A DNA stretch of 64,000 nt, taken from the NCBI GenBank assembly GCA_032716605.1, contig CM064552.1, forward strand, positions 9,196,041-9,260,040, written 5' to 3'. The notes under the pieces are model-generated. The model did not search any database. It saw only the letters and a list, made by a program, of their open reading frames with translations, and was not told where the DNA came from. This DNA is from Paralithodes platypus (taxonomy: Eukaryota; Arthropoda; Malacostraca; Decapoda; Lithodidae). A program made the position numbers and the translations under genes. This document shows positions 55,323-64,000 of this stretch, piece by piece. Position 1 is the first letter of the stretch, and each line of letters begins with the position of its first letter.

Positions 55323-55413
55323 TTAACCCCCTTCAGCAATTATAAGCTAAGCACAATCGTCTACTGATAACCAAAATAAAATTACAATGACGCCACCGTG
55401 CCTAAAGGGTTAA
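55323..55413. mobile_element. MITE family C2, half-length derivative
   Basis: 91 bp TTAACCCCCTTCAGC to CACCGTGCCTAAAGGGTTAA, retaining only one inner arm (CACAATCGTCTACTGATAAC). Confidence 0.75.
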
Positions 55414-55495
55414 ACTGCTCTTGTGATGATGCCGCCTTCATTTAATATTAGCTATAGCCTATAAATATAAAGGCAGCGTTAATCATTTCTGCCAC

Positions 55496-55710
55496 TTAAC
55501 CCCTTCTGTACCGGCGACGTCTTTTTCATTCTATTCTAGCTATGGTTAGAGGACTCTGTGCAGCTTAAGAAGGACCTGTGGCATTAAAAAGGGTTAAGTG
55601 AGATAGTTCGAAGCCTGTTAATTGCTGGAGGCCCTTTTGAAACTGAATATATGTGTCTAATAGTAGCCAGAGTAAAGTTAGAAGGACGTCGTCGGTGCAG
55701 AAGGGGTTAA
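55496..55710. mobile_element. MITE family C1 (near consensus)
   Basis: 215 bp TTAACCCCTTCTGTACCGGC to TCGGTGCAGAAGGGGTTAA. Contains the single-copy TAGCTATGGTTAGAGGA segment that is amplified at 21386. Confidence 0.94.
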
Positions 55711-56061
55711 GGGCGTACTGCTTGGTTATGTTCTATATATTTATTTAATTTCCTCGCTAGACCTCCATCAAGCTTGAAATAAAAAACCCTAGACTCCCTT
55801 TCAAGATAAATTTGTATATTTTTGGGTAGAAAAATTTCCCGGCCGAAGGCCGGTTCCTTCTAAATTGCAGGCTCGCTATCGCTCGCCAGGGATAAATCGA
55901 CACCTAAATGGAACGAAAGGTGTAAATATTGACAAAGAAATGGGGCAAAAGGTCTTAAGATCGAGAAACTAATGGAACGAACGTCTTCAAATCTCAAAAC
56001 TAATGAATATGCTAAACATGAGGGAGAAGGTGGTCCAGACAAATATGACTACCTCCCCCTT
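55707..56061 (+). mobile_element. MITE family A2
   Basis: TTAAGGGCGTACTGC to CTACCTCCCCCTTAG; shares TTAA with the preceding C1. Confidence 0.9.
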
Positions 56062-56180
56062 AGCACATTCAGCCCGATGATGTTAGTGTTATCATGTTCT
56101 GGTTACCATAAGACGATTTTCTTTAGCTTATAATCTACCTCCAGGACTCAAAGGGGTAAATACAATCAATATTTCGTAGC
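56058..56180. mobile_element. MITE family C2, left half
   Basis: TTAGCACATTCAGCCCGATG, AAGACGATTTTCTTTAGC and TACCTCCAGGACTCAAAGGG. A right half of C2 type is at 57419-57477, so the LINE and SINE may separate the two. Confidence 0.75.
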
Positions 56181-56323
56181 GAGGCCGGTCTATATGATCT
56201 GTGCCTCATGAATATTCTTTCCTCTCACTTAAGCATTAGGCTACCATAGCGTGGTTGGAAATATTTACATGATCAGATTAATATTCAGTATTCGAGAAAC
56301 TTTGTGCAGAAACCATTTAACCG

Positions 56324-56405
56324 TCTTGGTAGTGTAATGGTTTGAGTGTTTAAATATTTGTGTGTGATAACCCAGGTTCGAATCCCGGTGGATCACAAAT
56401 ATGTT
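56324..56405 (+). ncRNA. tRNA-derived SINE
   Basis: TGGTAGTGTAATGGTTTGAG (box A) and GGTTCGAATCC (box B) with CCGGTGGATCACAAATATG after it. It resembles a Glu/Asp/Gly-type tRNA but lacks a matching acceptor stem. Confidence 0.6.
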
Positions 56406-56471
56406 TTCATTAATTTAAGTGGAGGTGTTTAGTGTTGGGGTGAAATAAATAAAAAATCGATTTTCATAAAC

Positions 56472-57418
56472 TGCATCTATCTATCTATCTATCTATTGCC
56501 TGACGCCGTGATCCCCGAAGGGGTGGCCACGAACGAACCGCCCCCGTGCACCTCTGTCCCCAGTCAGTCGACGCCCCTTCTCTCAACCAGCATTGCCTTC
56601 ATCCATATACTTCCTCACTCCATCCTTCCATGTCTCTTTCGGTTTGCATCTCCCTCTCTGTCCTTCCACCTCGCTCTCGTACACCTTCTTAGTAATTCTT
56701 TGGTTTCCCATACGTTCCATATGGCCGAACCATCTCAAGTTGTTCCTTTTCACACTTTCCAGCACATCTACCTCCACACCACACCTCCTTCTTACTTCCT
56801 CATTCGTCTGTCTATCCCTCCATTTAACTCTGCATGCACTTCTCAAGTAACTAATTTCCACCCCTCTCACTCTTGGTCTGAGTCTCTTCTCAAACGTCCA
56901 TGCTTCGCTTCCGTAAGCCAATGTCGGGATTACCACACTGTCATGCAAGGACTTCTTCACTTCCATACCATACTGACCACCCTATTTCTTGTTACTGCTT
57001 TCAGCGTTCCTACAACCCTCTTCCCTTGTTGCACCCTCTCCCGCACTTCTTCATCCATAGTCCCATCTTTACTCAACACACTGCCCAGATACTTAAATGA
57101 GCTGACAATCTCCATAGCCTGACCGTTCAACTTCACCTCACACTCTTTGGCTTCACCCCTTTCGAAGACCATAACCTTGCTCTTCCCCGCATTTACCTTC
57201 AAATTCCGTTTTTCACACACTGTTCCAAACACATTTACCAGATCCTGCAACTCCCATTAATTATCACTCATCAGAACTGTATTATCAGCAAACAGCAGTA
57301 CAGGTAGCGTCCACTCATTTCCCTCCCTTATCAGCGATACACCAACATCCACTCCTCTTCCTTGTATTTCTTTCATGACTCCATCCATATATACAGTAAA
57401 CAACCACGGGGACATGAA
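56472..57418 (-). pseudogene. LINE reverse transcriptase, 5'-truncated and broken
   Basis: Reads MSPWLFTVYMDGVMKEIQG from about 57416 down, then the catalytic box LLFADNTVLMSDN (57253-57295), where FADD has become FADN. An in-frame TAA follows at 57257-57259. Text continues NLKVNAGKSKVMVFERGEA and FKYLGSVLSKDG, shifts frame near 56966 (RNRVVSM to EVKKSLHDSVVIPTLAYGSE), and ends with LRWFGHMERMGNQRITKKVY. A (GATA)n tail lies at 56477-56496. N-terminal RT and endonuclease are missing. A decapod-type non-LTR element is likely. Confidence 0.88.
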
Positions 57419-57477
57419 ATAGTTTAATCTTAGCCAGAATCAAAGGTAAGAATACATCATCGTGCTGAAGGGGTTAA
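57419..57477. mobile_element. MITE family C2, right end
   Basis: TTTAATCTTAGCCAGAATC to CATCGTGCTGAAGGGGTTAA. Confidence 0.7.
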
Positions 57478-57571
57478 GGGCAGAGACTGTAACATAAATA
57501 GCGGGTGCTCCTCATAGGCGGTTGGCGTGTGTCAAGGTTGGCTTTCCCAGCTGGGGAGAAGTGGCGGATGT
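57478..57571. other. Short low-copy spacer
   Basis: Nothing recognised. Confidence 0.4.
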
Positions 57572-57995
57572 TATGTCCTGTTGGCTGTTGTTGTTGTTGT
57601 TGTTGTTGTATGTTATGTCCTGTTGGTTGTTATTGTTGTTGTTGTTGTTGTTGTTGTATGTTATGTCCTGTTGGTTGTTGTTGTTGTTGTTGTTGGTGTT
57701 ATATGTTATGTCCTGTTGGTTGTTATTGTTGTTGTATGTTATGTCCTGTTGGATGTTGTTGTTGTTGGTGTTGTATGTTATGTCCTGTTGGCTGTTATTG
57801 TTGTTGTTGTTGTTGTTGTTGTATGTTATGTCCTGTTGGTTGTTGTTGTTGTTGTTGTTGTATGTTATGTCCTGTTGGTTGTTGTTGTTGTTGTTGTATG
57901 TTATGTCCTGTTGGTTGTTGTTGTTGTTGTATGTTATGTCCTGTTGGCTGTTGTTGTTGTTGTTGTTGTTGGTGTTGTATGTTATGTCCTGTTGG

Positions 57996-58050
<55 letters not shown>

Positions 58051-59824
58051 ATGTTATGTCCTGTTGGCTGTTGTTGTTGTTGTATGTTATGTCCTGTTGG
58101 CTGTTATTGTTGTTGTATGTTATGTCCTGTTGGCTGTTGTTGTTGTTGTTGTTGTTGGTGTTGTATGTTATGTCCTGTTGGTTGTTGTTGTTGTTGTTGT
58201 TGTATGTTATGTCCTGTTGGTTGTTATTGTTGTTGTATGTTATGTCCTGTTGGTTGTTGTTGTTGTTGTTGTTGTTGTTGTTGCTGTTGTTGTATTCCTG
58301 TCTTGTTGGGGTTGTTGTTGCTGTTGTTGGTTGCTGTTGTTGTTGTATGTTATGTCCTGTTGGTTGTTGTTGTTGTTGTTGTGGTTGTTGTTGTTGTTGT
58401 ATGTTATGTCCTGTTGGTTGTTGTGTGTTGTTGTTGTTGTCTGGTGGGTTGTATGTTGTATGGCTGTTGGCTGTTGTTGTTGTTGGTTGTATGTTATGGT
58501 CTGTTGGTTGTTGTTGTTGTTGTATGTTATGTCCTGTTGGCTGTTGTTGTTGTTGTTGGTGTTGTATGTTATGTCCTGTTGGTTGTTGTTGTTGTTGTAT
58601 GTCCTGTTGGCTGTTGTTGTTGTTGTTGTTGTTGTTGTTTGGTGTTGTTATGTTGTTGGCTGTTGTTGTTGTTGTTGTTGTTGTTGGTGTTGTATGTTAT
58701 GTCCTGTTGGTTGTTGTTGTTGTTGTTGTTGTTGTTGTTGGTGTTGTATGTTATGTCCTGTTGGTTGTTGTTGTTGTTGTATGTTATGTCCTGTTGGCTG
58801 TTGTTGTTGTTGTGTTGTTGTTGTTGATGTTGTATGTTATGTCCTGTTGGTTGTTGTTGTTGTTGTTGTTGTGTGTTGTATGTTATGTCCTGTTGGCTGT
58901 TGTTGTTGTTGTTGTATGTTATGTCCTGTTGGCTGTTGTTGTTGTTGTTGGTGTTGTATGTTATGTCCTGTTGGTTGTTGTTGTTGTTGTATGTTATGTC
59001 CTGTTGGCTGTTGTTGTTGTTGTTGTTGTTGTTGGTGTTGTATGTTATGTCCTGTTGGTTGTTGTTGTTGTTGTATGTTATGTCCTGTTGGCTGTTGTTG
59101 TTGTTGTTGGTGTTGTATGTTATGTCCTGTTGGTTGTTGTTGTTGTTGTATGTTATGTCCTGTTGGCTGTTGTTGTTGTTGTTGTTGTTGTTGGTGTTGT
59201 ATGTTATGTCCTGTTGGCTGTTGTTGTTGTTGTTGGTGTTGTATGTTATGTCCTGTTGGTTGTTGTTGTTGTTGTTGTTGTTGTTGTTGGTGTTGTATGT
59301 TATGTCCTGTTGGTTGTTGTTGTTGTTGTATGTTATGTCCTGTTGGCTGTTGTTGTTGTTGTTGTTGTTGGTGTTGTATGTTATGTCCTGTTGGTTGTTG
59401 TTGTTGTTGTTGTTGGTGTTGTATGTTATGTCCTGTTGGTTGTTGTTGTTGTTGTTGTTGTTGTTGTATGTTATGTCCTGTTGGTTGTTGTTGTTGTTGT
59501 ATGTTATGTCCTGTTGGCTGTTGTTGTTGTTGTTGGTGTTGTATGTTATGTCCTGTTGGCTGTTGTTGTTGGTGTTGTATGTTATGTCCTGTTGGCTGTT
59601 GTTGTTGTATGTTATGTCCTGTTGGCTGTTGTTGTTGTTGTTGTTGTTGGTGTTGTATGTTATGTCCTGTTGGTTGTTGTTGTTGTTGTATGTTATGTCC
59701 TGTTGGCTGTTGTTGTTGTTGTTGTTGTTGTTTTATGTTATGTCCTGTTGGCTGTTGTTGTTGTTGTATGTTATGTCCTGTTGGTTGTTATTGTTGTTGT
59801 TGTTGTATGTTATGTCCTGTTGGC

Positions 59825-59866
<42 letters not shown>

Positions 59867-60163
59867 ATGTTATGTCCTGTTGGTTGTTATTGTTGGTGTT
59901 GTTGTTGTATGTTATGTCCTGGTGGCTGTTGGTGTTGTTGTTGTTGTTGTTGTTGTTTTATGTTATGTCCTGTTGGCTGTTGTTGTTGTTGTTGTTGTAT
60001 GTTATGTCCTGTTGTTTGTTATTGTTGTTGTTGTTGTATGTTATGTCCTGTTGGCTGTTGTTGTTGGTGTTGTATGTTATGTCCTGTTGGTTGTTGTTGT
60101 TGTTGGTGTTGTATGTTATGTCCTGTTGGTTGTTGTTGTTGTTGTATGTTATGTCCTGTTGGC

Positions 60164-60196
<33 letters not shown>

Positions 60197-60730
60197 ATGT
60201 TATGTCCTGTTGGCTGTTGTTGTTGTTGTTGTTGTTGGTGTTGTATGTTATGTCCTGTTGGTTGTTGTTGTTGTTGTATGTTATGTCCTGTTGGCTGTTG
60301 TTGTTGTTGTTGTTGTTGTTGTATGTTATGTCCTGTTGGCTGTTGTTGTTGTTGTATGTTATGTCCTGTTGGCTGTTGTTGTTGTTGTTGTATGTTATGT
60401 CCTGTTGGTTGTTATTGTTGTTGTTGTTGTATGTTATGGCCTGTTGGCTGTTGTTGTTGTTGTTGTTGGTGTTGTATGTTATGTCCTGTTGGTTGTTGTT
60501 GTTGTTGTATGTTATGTCCTGTTGGCTGTTGTTGTTGTTGTTGTTGTTGGTGTTGTATGTTATGTCCTGTTGGTTGTTGTTGTTGTTGTATGTTATGTCC
60601 TGTTGGCTGTTGTTGTTGTTGTTGTTGTTGTTTTATGTTATGTCCTGTTGGCTGTTGTTGTTGTTGTTGTTGTATGTTATGTCCTGTTGGTTGTTATTGT
60701 TGTTGTTGTTGTATGTTATGTTCTGTTGGC

Positions 60731-60761
<31 letters not shown>

Positions 60762-61009
60762 GTATGTTATGTCCTGTTGGTTGTTATTGTTGGTGTTGTT
60801 GTTGTTGTTGTATGTTATGTCCTGTTGGCTGTTGTTGTTGTTGTTGTTGTTGTTGTTTTATGTTATGTCCTGTTGGCTGTTGTTGTTGTATGTTATGTCC
60901 TGTTGGTTGTTATTGTTGGTGTTGTTGTTGTTGTTGTTGTTGTTGTTGTATGTTATGTCCTGTTGGTTGTTATTGTTGGTGTTGTTGTTGTATGTTATGT
61001 CCTGTTGGC

Positions 61010-61042
<33 letters not shown>

Positions 61043-61296
61043 ATGTTATGTCCTGTAGGTTGTTGTTGGTGTTGGTGTTGTATGTTATGTCGTGTTGGCT
61101 GTTGTTGTTGTATGTTGTGTTATGTTGGCTGTTGTTGTTGTTGTATGATATGTTATGTTATGTTGGTTGTTGTTGTTGGTGTTGGTGTTGTTGGATGTTA
61201 TGTACTATTGGTTGTTGTTGTTGGATGTTGTTGTTGTTTGGATGTTATGTCCTGTCAGCTGTTGCTGTTGTTGTTGTTGGATGTTATGTCTTGTTA
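57572..61296 (+). repeat. 3.7-kb GTT-rich compound minisatellite
   Basis: Around 100 units of TATGTTATGTCCTGTTGG plus YTG(TTG)n, often with GGTGTTG before the next TATG. Unit length varies by multiples of 3 because only the TTG number changes, so all three plus-strand frames stay open for kilobases (up to 1,318 codons). The translations are poly-Leu, poly-Val or poly-Cys with MLCPVGC/YVMSCW/CYVLLA motifs and are not credible proteins. Edges at 58290-58670 and 61040-61290 are more diverged. Confidence 0.97.
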
Positions 61297-61440
61297 TTGC
61301 TTTGATAGCCTTGCTCCAACTGACGTCACGCATATCAAACTTAGATCTGGGTGGCAAATGGAGACACCAGAGCTATACCAAAGGGGGCAAGCTGTCCTCT
61401 TTGGACTAACCATTGGTACAGTCTCCAGCCAGCATGAACC
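61297..61440. other. Low-copy spacer
   Basis: No repeat or gene recognised. Confidence 0.4.
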
Positions 61441-61634
61441 AATATATGAAGAAATCCAATATATGAAGAAATCCAATATATGAAGAAATCCCGCTTCGCC
61501 GGAGAAATTTTTCTATCGAAAAATGTACAAATTTAGCCTGTTGTCAAATTTTGTTTTTTAAATATGCTGGCTCGCTACCGCTTACCATAAACAAATCGAC
61601 ACCTGGATGGGGATAAACGTTTTCAAACAGTAGT
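61441..61634 (+). mobile_element. MITE family B fragment with triplicated segment
   Basis: CAATATATGAAGAAATC is present three times (17-bp period, 61440-61490), then CGCTTCGCCGGAGAAATTTT and the right module to GGGGATAAACG. B at 36090 has ATATGAAGAAATC once on its minus strand. Confidence 0.8.
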
Positions 61635-61649
61635 GCCACGGACCACTAC

Positions 61650-61941
61650 TTACTACTCTTTCTAAATATCTGGAACATTTGCGACCCTTCCTCTAACTTC
61701 CTCTTTGTGGAACACTATCTCTCTTTTACCAAACCTGACCTACTTTTCCTCACTGAAACGCAGTTCTCTAAGGCAACAGAGAGCAAACCCTTCTCTGTAC
61801 CCTCCTACTATCTCTATCCTCAATTCAAAGCCAAAGGTGGATGTTGTGTGTACGTACGCAATAACTTTACTTGCTCGTGTGTTCCCAACTTTGACTCTTC
61901 TGACTTATCAACTCTCTGGTTTAAGTCATCTTGTCTCTCTC

Positions 61942-61986
<45 letters not shown>

Positions 61987-62036
61987 GTGCTGTTTATTTC
62001 TCCCCTAATTCTACTGACTATCCAACATTAATTTGA
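61650..62036 (+). pseudogene. LINE endonuclease N-terminal fragment
   Basis: In one frame from 61650: FLNIWNICDPSSNFLFVEHY, then KPDLLFLTETQFS (the TE of the APE endonuclease catalytic motif) and KGGCCVYVRNNFTC. It then reads through (TA)n as IYIYIY and resumes CAVYFSPNSTDYP before a stop. The phrases match endonuclease domains of jockey/CR1-like elements that I recall from crabs. The rest of ORF2 is absent. Confidence 0.8.
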
Positions 62037-62083
62037 CTATCTTTGACACCTGCGACAAATGCTTCGGAGGAACAACTTGTACT

Positions 62084-62241
62084 TTAATCCATTTAATACC
62101 GGAAGGACGTCTACCAATTAAAAGGCTACAGACTATCTCAATTGATCCTTTTAGCTACCATATATCTTACCCAAGCTTCATAAAATCGTCTAAATGTAGC
62201 TGAAACCAAATATAAGAGACGTCACCGGTACTGTGCGAGTT
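62084..62241. mobile_element. MITE family C1, left arm shortened
   Basis: CCATTTAATACCGGAAGGAC, GGCTACAGACTATCTC, AAAATCGTCTAAATGTAGC, CACCGGTACTGTGCGAGTTAG. Confidence 0.75.
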
Positions 62242-62276
62242 AGTTTTTTTTTTTTGTCACTGGATTCTAGTTATAA

Positions 62277-62635
62277 TTAAGGGAAGATGGGTCGCTTTTC
62301 TGGACCCCCTTCTCCCTCGTGTTTAGCCCCATTAGTTTTTAAATTTCATGATGTTCGGCCCATTAGTTTGTCGATGTTAAGACCTTCCACCCCATTTCCT
62401 TGTCAATATTAAGACCCTTCGTGCTATTTAGGTGTCGATTTTTTCATGGCGCACGATAGTGAGCCAGTAATTTTGGAAGAATCCGCCTTTGGCCAGGACA
62501 TTTTTCTACCGAAAAATGTACAATTTAATCTAGAAGGGGGATCTAATGGATGTTATTTTAAGTTTGATGGAGGTCTAGGGAGGAAACTAGAAAAATAATT
62601 AATAAATTAAAAAAATCGACCAAAAAGTGATTATT
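62277..62635 (-). mobile_element. MITE family A2
   Basis: TTAAGGGAAGATGGGTCGC, GATTTTTTCATGGCGCACG, GGAGGTCTAGGGAGGAAAC, TCGACCAAAAAGTGA; terminal TTAA lost. Confidence 0.88.
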
Positions 62636-62639
62636 ACTC

Positions 62640-62718
62640 AGATTCAGAAGGCCCTTTAGGAATTGTACGGGTAATGGCAATCTACAGTGACCCTCTGACT
62701 CCCACAATCTCTTCTTAA
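62640..62718. mobile_element. Family C fragment
   Basis: AGATTCAGAAGGCCCTTTAGG to TCTTCTTAA, cut by the next B. Confidence 0.5.
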
Positions 62719-63091
62719 GGGAGCCCACCTCGCTTTTTTTCTCTTTCTATCCCTCTCTCTCTTTGGCTTGTATCCATTCGGCACCATTCAGCCTACTATT
62801 CTAAGACGTTTACCCCCATCCAGGTGTCAATATTTACCGCTCACCAGCATATATATATTTTTGTTTGACAGCGAGCTAGATCTGTACATTTTTCGACAGA
62901 AAAATGTCTCTGGCAAAGCCGGATTTCTCCATACAATGCTGGCTCGATATCGCTCGCCAGGAAGAAATCGACACCTGGATGAGGATAAACGTCTTAAAAC
63001 AGTTGGCTGAATGGGGTCGAATGGATACAAGTCAGGGAAAGAGAGAAAAGGAGAGAAAGATAAAAACAAAAAACAGGTGACCCCCCCTTAA
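62715..63091 (-). mobile_element. MITE family B
   Basis: TTAAGGGAGCCCACCTCGC to CAGGTGACCCCCCCTTAA; left module shortened. Confidence 0.93.
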
Positions 63092-63520
63092 ATTCAATAA
63101 CTCTAACTTATATTATCTTATAATAAGGTCCAAAGCATGAGGTTGTATAAGAGCTGTTTGACGGATAAATAGTATGTACTAGCTAGGTTAGCAGATGATT
63201 TTCGAGTTGAGATAATAGATTGCATAGGAGCTATTTGACCAGTAAACATTATACACTAGGTGTGCTGATATAGATAATAGTTGCGCATTTATATAAGGGT
63301 ATAAGAGTTTGTTGAATGCTATTGAGTTGATTTACTGACAATGTTTACTGACTATGTTTACTGTTCGCCTAGTTACTATGTAAATGATGATAATAATAGT
63401 TAGCGGATTATTTACAATTACAGCCAGAGGCTGAATATATACCTGTGAAATTCATAGCTATGCTGACTATATTTAACTGCATTATTGTAGGATTGATTAC
63501 ACTAAATAGATGCAACCGTG
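63092..63520. other. Low-copy AT-rich DNA
   Basis: ATAGGAGCTATTTGACCAGT resembles ATAAGAGCTGTTTGACGG 70 bp before. No gene recognised. Confidence 0.4.
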
Positions 63521-63786
63521 CTGTATACTTGCACAGTACATGTGCATGTACGTATCACTACATAAACATACACTGCATGTACATACACACACAATGCATA
63601 CATCTAAGCTTATCAATGTATGCATTTTATGCATTTGTATACATATATGAATACATGTATGAATACATATACACACACATGCACATATTTTTATTTTTGT
63701 ACATACATACATATACATACGCATACATATACTGTGCGCACGCACAACCATATATCCCCACATATACATGTCTGTATATACGTACA
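63521..63786. repeat. Imperfect (CATA)n/(CA)n region
   Basis: TACATACATACATATACATA and ACACACACATGCACAT-type text throughout. Confidence 0.85.
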
Positions 63787-63925
63787 TCTACAAAGGAGTA
63801 CAAAGGAAATCAAGCAACAACAGGCTTAGTGACCCCTCTAGGCTGCTTGTCCTCCAAAACACCGAGGATCAAGTGTCCAAACAGTGGGTAAGGGAAAATT
63901 GGAAAAGGGAACTACTGCCCGGGAA
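63787..63925 (+). repeat. Dispersed repeat L, copy 2
   Basis: CAAAGGAGTACAAAGGAAAT, GGCTGCTTGTCCTCC and GGGAACTACTGCCC match 47851-48020; it lacks GTTTAGAGT and about 30 bp at its end. Confidence 0.85.
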
Positions 63926-63963
63926 CTACACATACATATACACACGTATATACTCGGGCGTGA

Positions 63964-64000
<37 letters not shown>
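63926..64000. repeat. Short palindrome then (TG)n to window end
   Basis: ACACGTATATACTCGGGCG and GTGAGTATATGTGTG form a foldback; (TG)n continues past the window. Confidence 0.85.

Noticed and set aside
57522..61483. Open frames of 440 to 1,318 codons on the plus strand
   Set aside because: They translate a (TTG)n-based array in three frames at once; the products are homopolymer-like with no domain.

Overview
This window is eukaryotic, non-genic, repeat-dominated DNA. It is very probably from an arthropod, and a decapod crustacean is the best guess. The grounds are the extreme load of (TA)n, (CA)n, (CT)n and minisatellite arrays, a degenerate TTAGG-type (CCTAA) tract, tRNA-derived SINE modules, and LINE fragments that resemble non-LTR elements I associate with crab and shrimp genomes. 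The last point is from memory, not from a search. I see no convincing complete host gene, no rRNA, no functional tRNA and no CRISPR array. The long open frames are stop-free translations of tandem repeats.

The backbone of the window is a set of short non-autonomous elements (MITEs) inserted at TTAA. Family A (about 330-340 bp) starts TTAAGGGGAGGT and ends CTCCCCTTAA. It carries a GC-rich mini-hairpin, the module GCTCGCTATCGCTCGCCAGG and three or four diverged ~32-bp internal repeats. A2 is a subfamily with a different left end (CTAGTTTCCTCCCTAGACC). Family B (about 380 bp) starts TTAAGGGGGG; its other end is either the same or GGGAGCCCACCTCGC. It shares a core with A but has the module on both sides. 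Family C (about 215 bp, near-palindromic) starts TTAACCCCTTCTGTACC and carries TAGACGATTTTATTCAGC and its inverse. C1 has GACGTC-type ends, C2 has ACGTAATTTC-type ends and C3 has CATAACGTATTTTGAC-type ends. Families I (about 400-440 bp) and J (241 bp) are GC-richer and start TTAACCCGG/TTAACCCGT. About 41 A, 14 B and 30 C copies or fragments are present, in both orientations, often nested or sharing one TTAA. No transposase is visible. A piggyBac-like enzyme is an inference from the TTAA target.

Other mobile DNA comprises a hAT-type MITE (33708-34455), mariner-like TA-flanked MITEs (1319-1732, 31012-31183), several unclassified terminal-inverted-repeat elements (D, E, F, K, M, O), tRNA-like SINE pieces, and five broken LINE segments (22641-22757, 22900-23109, 39188-39343, 56472-57418, 61650-62036).

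Tandem arrays fill much of the rest: 1-559, 3922-4792, 5671-6010, 7836-8510, 11805-13018, 13125-13800, 17390-17998, 21386-21610, 24100-24915, 27753-28815, 31611-32254, 34531-35222 and the 3.7-kb GTT-rich array at 57572-61296. The most interesting pattern is that at least five arrays lie inside a MITE, with a unit matching a single-copy segment of that MITE in other copies. This locus therefore looks like a set of minisatellites caught at their origin. Several MITE insertions also have an unoccupied counterpart in the same window, which documents the TTAA target directly.
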